From Aurifilum marmelostoma (Eukaryota; Ascomycota; Sordariomycetes; Diaporthales; Cryphonectriaceae): DNA of 64,000 nt. This document shows positions 1-12,098 of the stretch, piece by piece. The first letter of the stretch is position 1; every line of letters starts with the position of its first letter. The stretch lies in the NCBI GenBank assembly GCA_027559495.1, contig JAMXSV010000006.1:2108001-2172000 (forward strand). Reading direction: 5' to 3'. The position numbers and the translations under genes are program-made. The notes under the pieces are model-generated. The model was not told the DNA's origin. It made no database searches and worked only from the letters and a program-made list of their open reading frames with translations.

Positions 1-1231
1 CCTTTTCTTGCAGCTGTCTCCCAAGGGCGTTTCTGCCGAGTCAGTCTTTACAACATAGGCTCTCAATCGCTAGATCACCGTCTGGACTGCCCAACAGTGA
101 AACAATTTTTGACCTATATGCAGCACGTAGTTTGCAGCTTCTCTACAGTAGACACACCATAAATAGACATATTCAGATAGTACCACCTCGTGTTCAGGGC
201 AAGCAGAGACAAAAGGAATAGCCAAGTCTCAGGCACTTCCGGCCCTCCTTAGCCCTTCGAGGTGCCTTCTCCCCAGGACCGAAGGGCTAGTGTGTCAAGG
301 ACCCCCCGCTCCCCCCTCCCCCAACAGGCCCCTACCAACAGAGTACCACCACCAGGGCAAAATAGTGCCACAAATACTACCACCCTAGCCGCAAGTTCCC
401 TCCGTCCCTACTTTCCTTGCCACGAATGACAGTACGTACTGCTGTGATACGGTGCTATGGTAACTGCGGGTACCCACCCTAGCACTGTTCATCATACTAT
501 ACTAACTAGGGCCAAGGTCAGCACCAAGAGCTAAGCTCCTTCTAGTGGGGTTGATGGGGGAAACCAACAACCCTGGAGCCCCCCATTGAAGCCGTCCTTG
601 CTAGCCCCGGATCGAGAACCTGGAGCATTGGATGATCGTCATCCGTTGTTCCCTTTCTCCTTCTGTTGCTATACCAAACAAAGCGTATATCAGGTCCAGC
701 TATCCCCACGTATATCTGCTCCCCCCCCCCGAACTTCCTCCCTGTTGTTGCTTATCATACATTTTCAATCCAACTTTTGGAAAGAAATTTATCTTCCTTC
801 CTCACAATATCATTGCGAGCAGGAGGGAGATCGAGCTGCAACAAATCGAGTCTCCGGAAGACAAAATAGAAAGAGGAGAGGAATAAACAAAACAAAAAGG
901 TAAGACAACCATAACAGTACTCCCTCGAGTACATTGCTACGTCTTGTCTGCTTTGCTCCAGATCGACTAATTGAGATCGCCAGCCCTCCTGAGACTCACC
1001 TGCGATCCCCATAACCTCGTACTACTACTACTACTACTACTACCTCCACTTTCCTCACCATCATATAACCAGAAACTTTTGTCTCACCATTCGACCTCTC
1101 ACCACAAAACTCTCAAGTCAAACTACTCTTCTTCTTCTCTTCTTCTTTCGACTCCGTCTACTTTACCCTTTGGCACAACCAGTGTCCCTCTGCACCCTTC
1201 ATTCAGCGCCCACCAGGTTACATACGACGAG
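1..1231. other. Upstream region and 5' leader of the acetate-type transporter gene
   Basis: No convincing gene is visible. It holds a run of ten C at 721-730, an ACT triplet repeat at about 1021-1043 and a pyrimidine-rich stretch (about 1120-1160) typical of a fungal promoter or 5' leader just before the ATG at 1232. Open frames here are low-complexity and not protein-like. The frame of the downstream gene stays open back to 971, but that part is Ser/Thr/Leu-rich leader translation and lacks family similarity. Confidence 0.6.
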
Positions 1232-2389
1232 ATGGCCGACGCTGTTGCTGAGAAGGACGTTCAGACGTCTGGTGTTGATGTCGATGGCTCCAAGCCCGTC
1301 CAGCGCTACAACCACGTCGGCAACCCTAACGCGAGCGCCCATGGCGATGGTGGAGCTCGCCTGCCCGCCTTCGGCGGGGAATTCCAGCCTGGGCTGTACA
1401 AGGCCATCGAGGGTCGCAAGCTCGCCAATCCTGCGCCTCTGGGCCTGAGCGCTTTCGCCCTGACAACTTTCGTCTTGTCCCTGTGCAACCTGCAGACCCG
1501 TGGCGTCTCCACCCCCAACATTGCCGTCCCTCTGGCCTTTGGTTATGGCGGTCTCGTCCAGCTCCTCGCTGGCATGTGGTGAGTTTTACATCCATCATGG
1601 GTAGCAAGACAAGATATGGACGCGAGTGGAGGGGTGCTTCAGGCGCCCTCCTCCCCCGTCCCCGTCCCTTCCTCCCCGTCTGTCTTGCTTTCGATTCCGT
1701 CCACTTTTCTGTTGTAGAAGAAGAGAATTCCATGCTGACCAGGGCGTCTCTTTTCCCCTTCATCCAGGGAGATGGCCGTGGGCAACACATTTGGCGCCAC
1801 AGCTCTGTCCTCCTACGGCGGCTTCTGGATCTCGTATGCCCTCATTCTCACACCCTCCCTGGGTGTCACCGACGCATACACCGATGAGACCCAGGTTTCT
1901 AGCGTCCTCGGCTTCTTCCTCACCGGCTGGTTCATCTTCACCTTCATCCTGCTGCTGTGCACGCTTCGTTCCACCGTCATGTTCTTCTTCCTTTTCTTCA
2001 CCCTGGACCTGGCCTTCCTGTTCCTCGCCTGCTCCGAGTACGCCGCCAACAATGGCGCCGCTAACGCCGCTGACGGCCTCCAGACGGCTGGTGGTGTCTT
2101 TGGCATCCTCGCCGCCTTCCTCGCGTGGTACAACGCTTTCGCCGGGATTGCCGATACCAGGTTAGTACTTACATCCTTACCCTTGTTCTTTCCTGGCTTG
2201 CATCCGATGGCTCATCGCGCTCCTTAACATCACAATGACACCAATCATTCCCTGTCTTGCGCTGTGGCTAACTGGTTATGTGCTCAACTCTCTAGCAACT
2301 CATTCTTCCTCATCCCCGTCTTCCACTTCCCATGGAGCGAGAAGGGCCGCGAGGCTCGTCTGTCCAAGCAGGCGTCGCACACCGTCTAA
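1232..2389 (+). CDS. GPR1/FUN34/YaaH family transporter (acetate/ammonium type)
   Basis: Predicted plasma-membrane carrier of the family that includes yeast Ady2/Ato and Aspergillus AcpA, which move acetate and probably related small ions. Three exons: 1232-1578, 1768-2160 and 2296-2389, with introns opening GTGAGT and GTTAGT and ending CAG and TAG. They give 277 residues, the usual family size. The family signature NPAPLGLS lies at residues 66-73. The first junction recreates the conserved segment MWEMAVGNTFGATA, which strongly supports the splice sites. Six hydrophobic segments follow a hydrophilic N-terminus of about 65 residues. The frame is open upstream to 971, but the ATG at 1232 gives the normal N-terminus. 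Substrate is inferred from the family and not readable here. Confidence 0.93.
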
Positions 2390-3539
2390 TGCAGACGGAA
2401 ATGTGCCCTCTTTTCTTTGTTAATTATTGGTCCGTTGCTGCTAGATCGGGTTCGGATGTTCTGTCGAGGAAGCATGCCAGGATGGACGAAAGGAGTATAC
2501 ATACCCACTTGCGCGACTCTTTGAAGAACTTGAGAGAAGGCGTTTGATTATTTCTGCTTCAAGGAGCGGCTCAACCTGGTCGGCTTTTTCTTCTCGAAGG
2601 TGGTGGTCTTTTGCTCTCGCTGGGCGGCAGAGTCGATTCCGTCTTAATCTACATCACCATCAACCAAACAGGGCATTCCGGTCGAATGCCCCGGCACAGA
2701 GCATACCACCAACGCTTGGTGTGTCTATGTGGGCCTGGGAAAAGGAAAAAGAAGAATGTTTCATCCGTCTATCGCTTATGAATTCTCAGAAGAACGACAT
2801 GCACCGTCGACAGTCTGCTGCCCCCATGCGTCCACCTTCCATCGAGCGTTTGGCTGTTTCAATCACGTCGGCGTCCGGGAGGGGGGGCTTTGGGGGGCGT
2901 ATGAAATTTAATACAGCCATATTTAAAGTATCTACCTTATAATATAGACGTATCATCATACTGTAGTTGCCGTATAATACGTGCACGTCGTGAGAACTTG
3001 TGAACTTGCAACCGTGAGAGCTGACTTAGAATCACGGAACCATATAAAGCCCACCGAGCAAGGGAACTTCCTCGTTCCTGCCTGTGCTCCCTTGAACACT
3101 ACCAAGTTATTTCCTATTCTCACCAAATTCTCACATACTGTCACGATGAGACAAGTCAGGGGTCTTGATGACTCTATATTATTTTCATTTGCGGCAAGTA
3201 AACCGTTCTAGAGGGGATGTTGGAATGTCAATCCGCGCCATGAATTGGTTCCCACACTCATGTATCCGTACCTGACAGCTGCTAATATCGACCACGAGAA
3301 CTCCAAACCAAAACAATGCCTCATCGTGAGATATAGATGATGATTTCTCAATAGAAACCACAAAGGTCCCTGCTTAATACCTTGTGTGTGCCTAAGTAGG
3401 ATCTTTCGAAGCAAGCCGCCGTCTTCGCCATGATGTATGATTTATCACTGAGGTAGGCCATCGTCTTGAGAGGACCAATTTGAAAAGAGAAGAGGGAAAA
3501 TACCAGTGAGTTGACACAAAGTCCGAGGATCAGCGAACT
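2390..3539. other. Convergent 3' intergenic region
   Basis: This lies between the 3' ends of the transporter gene and the WSC-domain gene. It is mixed-composition sequence with AT-rich patches near 2905-2960. I see no gene; the open frames are short and lack protein-like composition. Confidence 0.55.
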
Positions 3540-6439
3540 TCACGCCCAGTACGCCCGACGTCGAGAAATTTTCCGGGCCCTGCTGACACCAGGCGAGGCT
3601 GAGAACGAATAGGGCCCGTCGCTCACGACTGCGAGCGACCCCGGGCTGCTTGAAAAGCTGCCAACTTTCAACCGATTGCTCTGACCACTCGCGACGGCAT
3701 TGTCGTCACCAGCACTCGTAGCACCGGGCGCGGCAGTGTGTGAGACGAGACTGATGTGTGCCATGGACTTGGCACCGTAGGTGGCGGCGGCAGGTACAAG
3801 TGTGCTTGGGATGACGGGGCCTGGCCCCATGGGCATGCCCGTGGGCCCAGACATGAGGGGTGAGAACGGTTCCTCGGAGCTCTGCCCTTGTGGGATGCTG
3901 TTGTTGGGACTCCAGATGCTCAATGCCCAAGCGCCACCACAAATGGTGGTATTCATGGGGTCACCGGCACAGCTTATGTCACACCCTTCCTCACCCATCA
4001 CCCTCGACCCGTCAAGCGTGTTACCGCAGAAGCATTGGGACCCGTCCTCGGTCCCAGCAAGAATGAAGCCTTGGCCCTGGCAGAACTCAACGCAGGCTTC
4101 GTTTGTCATCCCGCCAGCAACAGACAACAATTGAGCACCCTTCAACACCCTGTCTGAGTCGTCCTGGTAGCAACCAACAAGTTGATAGCCAGCCGTAGCC
4201 GGAAGATCGGTGGCAAATGCAACATTGGAAGTTGATGATGAGTACAGGTGCACGATAGCGCCGACCGGCGAGGGGGCTGGGGCACAGAACCATCCATCTT
4301 GACAATGGTAGCAGGGCCATCCGTATCCACAAGGTCCCGGCAGCGCTGGGGTCTGCAGCGGCGGGCAGAACCAACCACCCAAACAATCATCACAAGTGTA
4401 CCCTTGGCCCGAGCAGGGACATCCATCCGAGCCATCTTTCCCCGGATATCCTCCAGAACCAGCTGGGGAAATATCTGGTGCGCTGGAATGGGATGTGAAT
4501 GCGGTAGGACATGTTGTTACGACGTCAGTCTCCGTCTCCGTTGAGGTGATCAAGGCAGTGATGGTCTGAACGTAGTATATGGTGGTCTGTGCGGCAGCGG
4601 CTGTTTGTGTGAGGCTGGGAGACGCCACTGCAAAGAACATGTTAGTACCCGAAGATTGCTGCGCCCGAGAGCGAGGAGACAAATGAGGCTCTTACCTGGC
4701 CCGGGTGAAGATGCCAGTGTTGACGATTCTGTGGCCGTAAGAGAGAGCTGCGAGACCTGGCTGATCAACGACGATAGCCCTAACAGTGCAGAGCTCGCAA
4801 GGGGGTCAATTGCGAGGCTACCAGCCGGAGCACCCGTGGCCGCCGCGCTCAGCACCGATGAGCTCAAGGAGGACAGCAGGGAGGCAAGCTGCGGAGAGCT
4901 TGACGGAGGGCCTGGCAGAGGGCTTGGAGGCGTGACGGGGCCAAAGGGAAGGCTCTCGATGAGGGTCAGTGAGGCGGAGACTGAAGGAGGTGCCGCTGCT
5001 GTGTCTGTTGACAGCGGACCAGCCGTCACCGAGATCTCATTACACGGGACACCAAAGACGAGCGCCGTTCCGCCGACAGTGTCGGACACCTGGCATAGGA
5101 GCCCCTCAGCATCCGCCTGGATTGATGAGAGCGCACCTTTCACCAGGGGCTGCAGACCCGACGGAAGCACGCCGACTACCCCGCTTCCAATGGCTGCGGC
5201 AAGAGTCGAGACTTCTGGGGCGGCGCTGGCTACAGCAGCGGACAGGCTACTCTTCATGACGCCGAGAGGACCAGCAAATGCATTGCTCGCGGTCGGATCC
5301 GCGTTCAGGATGTTCTCTACCTGGCTCACGGCGAGGAGTGCCGCAGCAGGGAGACCAGTGGCGAGGTCAGGAGCAGCGTTGAGAAGAGACCCAATCTGGT
5401 CAGCCACACCACCGGCAACATCCGGCACAGATTCCAGGAGACCGCTCGTGGCGTTCAAAGCATCCGCAAGATCATTTCCAACGTTGTCGGCAAGTTGGAT
5501 ACCGGCCGCCAATGCAGACGGCATGCTGTTGAGAACAACCGAGACCTGACTCTGGAGGCCGTAGACAGCTGTGGCGGGATCAGCCAGAACGGAAGCTGGG
5601 TCCGGAATGATGGATGTCATGGGACCTAGGACATTAGCAGAGAGCTGACCGAGGAGGCCGAGTCCGCCACCGTTGCCATCGTTTGGCGAGCCGAGAATGC
5701 CGTTCAGCGCTGACGCGACACCACCGATGACATTGAGACCAGGCAACAGATCACCACCGGGGGCTCCTATGGTGACGGCTGGTGGCGAAGCGATGGGTGG
5801 TGTGGGCAGGATCTGGGAGGGAGCGGCTTGTGACAAGGCACTGAGGAGTCCACCGAGGGGACCGATGCTGATCTCAGGGCTGCCTTCCACGGGCGTGATG
5901 GTAGGCTCAGGGGCTAGAATGGTCAGAACGGAGCCGAAGAGGTTGGGCTCGCCCCCAGAAGATGGAACGGAAGGCACAGTGATGATGCCGGGAGTGGGAG
6001 TGCTCGAACCAACGCCGCCGGGTTGCCAGCCCAGAATAGATGCCACGGCGGAGAGTGGTGGTGTCCCGAGGGGATTGGGCAAGGGCCACGGAATCTTCTC
6101 TTCGTCCTCTGGAATAGTAGTGACAGCCGCATCAATATTACCCACGTCACCGCTGCCGAGGGCAGCAAGCTCTGCGTTTTGATGCTCTTCTTTGTTGTTG
6201 AAGTCATCAGGCCTACCTGGGAAGAAAGGACCCAGCTCAGACTCCCAAGTTCGTCGGGCAACAGTGACGGCATGAGGTCCAACAGAAGCTGGTGAGGCTG
6301 CCAGGACTTTGAGACCCTGGCCGAGAGAGATCAGACAGAAGATGGCGACACAGATGATGCTGCAAATGCCCAGGGACCGGGATGTAAAAGAAGACGGCTG
6401 CATCATGGACGAGCATGCAGCGCAAGGAGCGCCAGCCAA
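3540..6439 (-). CDS. Secreted WSC-domain protein with long low-complexity N-terminal region
   Basis: Two exons on the minus strand, 6439-4696 and 4627-3540, joined across a 68-base intron (GTAAGA...TTTGCAG) that keeps frame and gives 943 residues. A hydrophobic stretch at about residues 21-48 looks like a signal peptide; the start could also be Met12. Residues of about 60-580 are rich in Pro, Ser, Ala, Gly and Leu without Cys-rich domains. A Cys-rich module (about 650-696) with two similar halves ending GGWFC and DGWFC follows. One WSC domain (about 728-822) comes next, recognised by its spaced cysteines and the CFCGN and CGG elements. WSC domains bind carbohydrate and occur in wall sensors and secreted fungal proteins. 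No membrane segment follows the WSC domain, so a wall-stress receptor is less likely than a secreted wall-binding protein. The function is inferred only. Confidence 0.8.
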
Positions 6440-7588
6440 GGGAGCAGCTAGATGGGTCAGCGTACTCTGGCGTCGATTAGAGAAGGGGAACGTGTAGAAG
6501 AGAACTGGGCTGAGATAAGAGTGTCAAAGACTGAGCTTGCCAAAAATCGGGTCCAAAAAACCAAAAAGAGAAAACGAGCGTCGGTGGAAATGGTTCTTGT
6601 TGAAATGGGAGCAGCCTATGTGGTGACAGGCCAAAAGAATTGAGAAGGAAAATGGGGAGAAAGCTTTCCAAACCAGCTGTTGACAGCGAAAATAAAAGCA
6701 CAGATTGAGGACGTCTTGATGCCTGATTGTACCTTCTCGACCAGGTATATCGTTACTTCCCGGTGATCGAGGAGGCTCCTGATGGGTTTTGGGTTGTGGG
6801 CAGTGACTACCGACTGAGTAGGAAGGCAGCCACACCTTCGCGGTCAGAAGCATTGCACCTTCTTCTAACACCATCTCTTCTCGGAACGAAGGTGCAGGCT
6901 CCCATTCAGAATCGGTCTTTCCAACAACTGTAACTCACGACGCTGTCTCATCGACCAGCTGTGCTCTTATTGCGACTTGAAACGTCGAAGGGGGAGTACA
7001 CTGCCGGATTTTCTGCAACGTAAGAGAAGGTCTACCGCGACCTGAGCTTACGGTGGAAACTCGAGGCTGTCTGCTGCTTTGAATTTTCTTCAGGAGACAA
7101 GAGAAAATACTGAGTTGGGGATGATGGGTATCCCCGAATCGCACCATGAAGGCTCCATCTTAATTCTGCGAGCCATTGATCATTGACCTTTGCACTGGCA
7201 GGGGCATGCGAGAAGGGTTATTTGCCCCCAAGACCGCCGAGGCCTTTCAGAATCTCCTAATATAGCCTTGTCAGTTGATAGGCAAGATGCAGGAATTGTT
7301 CAGACATTCATAAGGGCATCACCAGCCTGTCCGCGCCCGACACCCAACGCCGAAGCAAGGCTCTCGATCCATGACAGTACGGGACACAGAGAACGCATTT
7401 TTAGTAGTTATCGACGATATAACGTGATTCGGATTTCATTTTTTTCTCTCTGAATTCTGGCCAGGCCAGTAGTCACCTCAATTCGTAAAAATCAGGCTGG
7501 AAGACATGACCAGTTTCCGTACCCATGCAATTAGCAGACCTCAAGACGCCTCTCGACATAACTGACCATCCTCACGCACGATCTCCAT
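6440..7588. other. Promoter side of the WSC gene and 3' flank of rps2
   Basis: No gene is visible in about 1.1 kb. Open frames here are short and of random composition. The right part is the 3' untranslated flank of the ribosomal protein gene, whose stop codon is at 7589-7591. Confidence 0.55.
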
Positions 7589-8617
7589 CTAGTAGCGCTT
7601 CTCGGTACGCAGGGTGTCGGCGAACTCCTCCAGGGGAGACCTGATGAGCTTGGTCTCCTTCCACAGGTTGGGGGTGAGGAAGCCGTAGGTGTTGGAGATG
7701 GCGGCGAAGGTAGCCTTGAGGGTGTTTTCCAGGGTCTTGGTGGAGCCGGCGGAGGAGGTGTAGGCATCCTCGATACCAGCGAGCTGGAGGAGACGCTTGA
7801 CGGCAGGGGAGGCAACGAGGGAGGTACCACGGGGGGCAGGAATCAACTGTTCAAGGAAGGGTCAGCAACACAGATCGCAGATACCAAGGTCATGAGTGTG
7901 TGAGGGAGCAGGGGCAAGCGCAGAGGAGGGGGGGAGGGGATAACTTACCCTGACGGTGACGGAACCGCACTTGCCAGACTCCTTGACGGGGATGGAGTGA
8001 GGCTGACCCAGGTTGGTACCCCAGTAACCACGGCGGATGGGGATGACGCTGAGCTTGGCAATGATGATGGCGGCACGGATGGCGGTGGCAACCTCCTTGG
8101 AGGTCTTGATACCCAGACCGACGTGGCCCTCGGAGTCACCAATAATGACAATGGCCTTGAAGCGGGTGCGCTGACCGGCACGGGTCTGCTTCTGGACGGG
8201 CTTGATCTGTTTTCCGGGGAAGAAAAGACAAGACAAGATCGTTAGTGACCAACAACTGAAAAGGGGAGAGAATATTCGCCTCGACAGCATAATGTGGTAC
8301 ACAAAGGCGGCAGAACAAGAAAAAAATCAACGAGGAACATTCCGAGGACGCACCTTCATGACCTCGTCCTTGAGCTTGGGCAGGAAGAAGTCGACGATCT
8401 GGTACTCCTTGATGGGCAGAGAGTGCAGGTAGATCTCCTCCATGCTCTTGATCTTGCCGGCCTTTACCAGACGGCCCAGCTTGGTGACGGGCTGCCACTC
8501 CTTCTCCTCGCTCTTGCCACCACGGCGGCCACGGCCACGGCCACGACCACGACCACGATCGCCGCGGGCACGATCGCCAAAGCCACCACGGGCAGGAGCA
8601 CCACCTCGGTCAGCCAT
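7589..8617 (-). CDS. rps2: 40S ribosomal protein S2 (uS5)
   Basis: Small-subunit ribosomal protein near the decoding centre and mRNA entry site. Three exons on the minus strand: 8617-8354, 8206-7949 and 7846-7589, all junctions at codon boundaries, giving 259 residues, normal for fungal uS5. The N-terminus is Gly/Arg-rich with RG repeats (residues 5-33), a usual arginine-methylation target. The S5 double-stranded RNA-binding fold follows, including the segments GDSEGHVGLG and IPIRRGYWG, then the C-terminal S5 domain ending at TEKRY. Donors are GTGCGT and GTAAGT; acceptors are CAG. The third exon opens with TTG (Leu), so a start there would be wrong. The next gene to the right is divergent. 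Confidence 0.97.
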
Positions 8618-9906
8618 TATGATGATGGTTGAATAGGTTGGTCGTCGAGATTGACCTGACTCGAATCGGTTGTGATTGTTGTCGAAAAAGGCACAGACGA
8701 GACGGGCCTTTTGTTCGGGAGGAAGGGATTGAGGTTGGCGACGAGAGGGCTGTCGACACTGGCGTATGGGTGGGAGGGAATAGACTGTGGTGGTGGTTTC
8801 GCAAAGATTGGAAAGGTGCCTCACCTGCAGAAACTGCGAAGTTCTGGGCTGGTCTGATTGGACAGTTTCGGGGCTTGCACTCTAGGAATTTCTCAGTGGG
8901 GAACACACTGTGACCCTTGTCTGGCTGTCTTGGGGGAAATTTTGCTGCAGAGTGCGCCCTAGCAGGTAGCAACCGAAGGTCTGCGGCGAGTCACGTGCAA
9001 GATCAGCTGATCTTCCAGATACCCGAACCCTGAACGGTCAACACTCTTCCTCTATCGTTCATCCAGTTATGGGTGACGAGACATTTACACTTCAAGTCGA
9101 GGTCCTCCGCCCAGAGCAGGCAAGACCAAAATTTCGCATGTCATTTGATTTCAAGATTTCTTGAATAGGCACTATTCACAGCCTCATTTCGCAAGTAGTC
9201 CGTATCCATCCCCCTCACGCCACACGCAAAAATGGAGGTGTAGAAGTAGCTAGTCTGCTGCTTGTTGTCATCGAGACGCAGATGCTCCGTACTAACAGGA
9301 TGGTGCGGAGTGGTAGTCGGTGGTACGTGGCCATGCTGCTGTAGTACATAGTGCTGCCAAGTACCCCACAAGTGCCCGCGAACTCCAGTGTGGAGCCTTC
9401 CCTATACTCCGTACCCTGGAGCCCCCGCCCCTGCCGCCTGTACATGGCTGTTGATCGATTTGCATTCTCAGTGCCTGCGTGGGCTCTTGCTTGCCAACCC
9501 CAGTGCTTCCCAGAGGGTAGCCGCCAAGTACGTAGTGTTTGTCAACTTTGGACTGGGCGACGTGCAGTGCATCTTCTCCTTTTCTGCATCTTCACCTGTG
9601 TTGTCCGATTTATATGTACATACAGTCTGGCTGTGTGCTCAGCACACGACATGTAGGTACTGCAAGATGATCTCTCCTTCTGGGGTCGGACAGGGGGGGG
9701 GGGGGGCGCAAGATCCACGGATTGATTGATTTGGCCTCGAGGTGAACGAGGCAACTTGACAACACAAAACCAACAATCTTGAAACTTCGTCCTTGCTCCG
9801 GACCCCCTCCCTCCCTCACGTGTCCAGCCAAGTAGAAAACACAAAATTTCACCACTCGCCTCTGTCTCTTATCCTCATTCTATCGCTTTCCCGTTCCTCC
9901 TCAAAG
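8618..9906. other. Divergent intergenic region between rps2 and the GH43 gene
   Basis: No gene is seen. The region contains a GTAC-rich patch (about 9240-9670, nine GTAC by eye) and a run of fourteen G at 9693-9706. Both promoters should lie here. Confidence 0.6.
9693..9706. repeat. G14 homopolymer
   Basis: Fourteen consecutive G on the plus strand, about 200 bases upstream of the GH43 start codon. Runs of this length are unstable and prone to read-length error. Confidence 0.9.
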
Positions 9907-11298
9907 ATGATATTAACCCTCCAGGAGAAAAAGCCTCCTGGCCTCCTCCTGCTCCTTCTCGCTGTATTACTATCCAGTCATGCCTTTGACGCTCGTGGCC
10001 AGGCCTTTGACCCTAACGCAGCTAAATCTGAGATTTGGGACCCTCTGAAAGTGGTGCGTGCTCAGGGAGAGAGGAAAAGACCTTTGTTCCCATTGATTTG
10101 ACCCTCTGACCAACAACCCTCGGTGGTATGTGTACCTTTGTAGGGGACAAATACAACAACAAATGCCACCTACAACAACCCCATTTTCACCCAGAATGTC
10201 GGTGACCCATGGATGACAAAGTATACCGACATGGACGGCCAGCAATGGTACCTGTTCACGTACACGACCAACGACAACATCACTCTCAGGCGTAGTAAGG
10301 CTCTGACCGACAATTGGGACCATGCTGAAGAGCGCGTCGTCTTCAACCCTGACAACACGAGTGGCGAGCCATGGTCCACGAGCCTCTGGGCTCCCGAGAT
10401 CCACAACGTCTCTGGCACCTTCTACATCATCTTCACTGCCGCCCCAGACGCGGACAACCCTCCTCCGCTGCAGGATGCCCTCTGCCCCATCAACTGTCCT
10501 GCTGTGAACCATCGCATGTTTGTCCTGGAGGGCCAAGGACCCGATCCTTGGCTGTCCAGCTTCACCCTCAAGGGCATGGTCGACACGTATGATCAGTTTG
10601 CCATCGACGGAACCTACTTTTTCCATGACGACAACATGTACCATGTCTACTCGTGCTGGCAGGAAAAATACTCTGCTTGGCCTGCCAACCTCTGCATCAC
10701 GCACATGTCGGACCCGTGGACCGTTGACACCAGCCTCACAAACCGGAGGATCATCTCGGTGCCGAACGAGCCCTGGGAGAGGGTTCCCTATGGACGGCCA
10801 GACACGCGCCTAGCGACCAACGAGGGCCCGCAGCAGCTCATCAATCCGACCACGGGCCAGAACTTCATCATCTATTCGGCCGCCCGCGTCAATACGCCCT
10901 TTTACTGTCTGGGTATGCTCGAGCTCGTGGGCAACGACCCCATGGAGTACCAGAGCTGGCGCAAGCATAGAGACGGCTGCATCTTCCACCAGAACACCCT
11001 CGAGGGCGTCTACGGCACCGGCCACGCCAGCTTCACCACCAGCCCGGACGGCTCTGAGCATTACGTGGTGTACCACGCCCAGACCACCGCAGAGCCCCTG
11101 GGCGACATCTCCCGCACTGTCCGTGCGCAGAAATTTACCTGGAACGACGACGATGGCACGCCCAACTTCCCGCTGGCAGGAAATGGACCGTTTCCCGTGC
11201 CAGCAGGGCAGAACGGCCAGGTGGTGATGAGAGAGGATGGAGAAGACTTGTCTGTCTTGTCGAGCCTGGCGGCCGATAATTTCCAGGCCGTCGTATAA
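9907..11298 (+). CDS. Secreted glycoside hydrolase family 43 enzyme (arabinan/arabinofuranoside type likely)
   Basis: Two exons, 9907-10053 and 10144-11298, with a 90-base intron (GTGCGT...TAG), encode 433 residues. The first exon supplies a signal peptide with a run of Leu at residues 13-18. The rest matches the five-bladed beta-propeller of GH43. The three usual acidic residues can be placed as Asp70 in GDPWM (general base), Asp204 in FAIDG (modulator) and Glu276 in TNEGPQ (general acid). The motifs SLWAPEIH and GTGHASF are also family-like. Enzymes with the NEGPQ form often release arabinose from arabinan side chains, so an exo-acting arabinofuranosidase or arabinanase is my inference; xylosidase activity is not excluded. 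It would be secreted and act on plant wall polysaccharide. Confidence 0.88.
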
Positions 11299-11642
11299 CT
11301 GACTGGTGAAGGAAGATGTGGACGGTGAAAGCCGTGAATGATCATCAACGACGTGAAATGAAGAATAGATGCTTAGTGTATAGCACCGCGGATAGTCCGT
11401 CCGTCCGGAGGTTTAGGGAAACACCTCGGATGATCCGGTCACCATTTCTTCCATATGCCTCTCATCACACGCATAGATTTATATACTACCTCCTACCACC
11501 GAGTAGGACCTCGTATTTATTTCCACATGCATCGTCAAATTCGTTCAGCCCATCCGCTTTTAGCACATCCCAAGGTGTTTATGTCGGCCACACATCACTA
11601 CCACTACCGATAATACTAGGACCACCGCCATCACCACCATCA
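11299..11642. other. Intergenic spacer with promoter of the VOC gene
   Basis: About 340 bases between two genes on the same strand. Nothing is recognised apart from CACCAC/ACTACC-rich leader sequence close to the ATG at 11643. Confidence 0.5.
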
Positions 11643-12098
11643 ATGACGACGCTCACCATGTCTCTGGCCGGCGTCCACCACTTCAAGCTTCCGTCCTCAG
11701 ACATAGACAGGGCCGTGGCCTTCTACACGACCCATCTCCCCCTCACCTACCTCCCACAGCTCGACCACATAGATGCGTCCACGGGATCCGTCTATGCCAA
11801 GATACTGAGGCATCAACCGTCGCAGACCACACTGGAGATCCGTCGCGCGCCCGAGCAGGCCGCCAGAGAGAGGGGCTGGGACCCCATCACCTGGTCCGTC
11901 CAGGGCCGCGAGGACCTCATGCAGTGGAGGGAGCACTTCATCTCGGCAGGTGTGCGGCATACAGCCGTCTACAAGGGGGTAACGGGCTGGGGCTTGACTG
12001 CTGAGGATCCTGACGGAAGGCTTGTGCGGTTCTATACTCTGGAGGAGCACGAGGTGACGGCTGACGCGGATCCAGCCGCTTCCACCCAGTTCGAATAA
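11643..12098 (+). CDS. Small VOC (glyoxalase/bleomycin-resistance fold) protein
   Basis: Single exon, 151 residues. The start is the first ATG of MTTLTMSLAG; Met6 is an alternative. The sequence follows the vicinal-oxygen-chelate pattern. It has an opening HHFKLPSSDIDRAVAFYTT strand-helix unit, then TLEIRRA with a possible metal-ligand Glu. A second half ends EDPDGRLVRFYTLEE, which matches the usual DPDGN-x-x-E closing motif. Such proteins are metal-dependent lyases, dioxygenases or binding proteins. The substrate cannot be read from sequence. The frame is open upstream to 11316 but that part looks like untranslated leader. Confidence 0.75.
   Translation: MTTLTMSLAGVHHFKLPSSDIDRAVAFYTTHLPLTYLPQLDHIDASTGSVYAKILRHQPSQTTLEIRRAPEQAARERGWDPITWSVQGREDLMQWREHFISAGVRHTAVYKGVTGWGLTAEDPDGRLVRFYTLEEHEVTADADPAASTQFE

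Noticed and set aside
2544..2942. 132-codon open frame downstream of the transporter
   Set aside because: Lies in the probable 3' flank, no domain, no splice support, low-complexity sequence.
9793..9906. In-frame upstream Met for the GH43 protein at 9793
   Set aside because: Would put 38 leader residues before a good signal peptide; the ATG at 9907 fits secretion.
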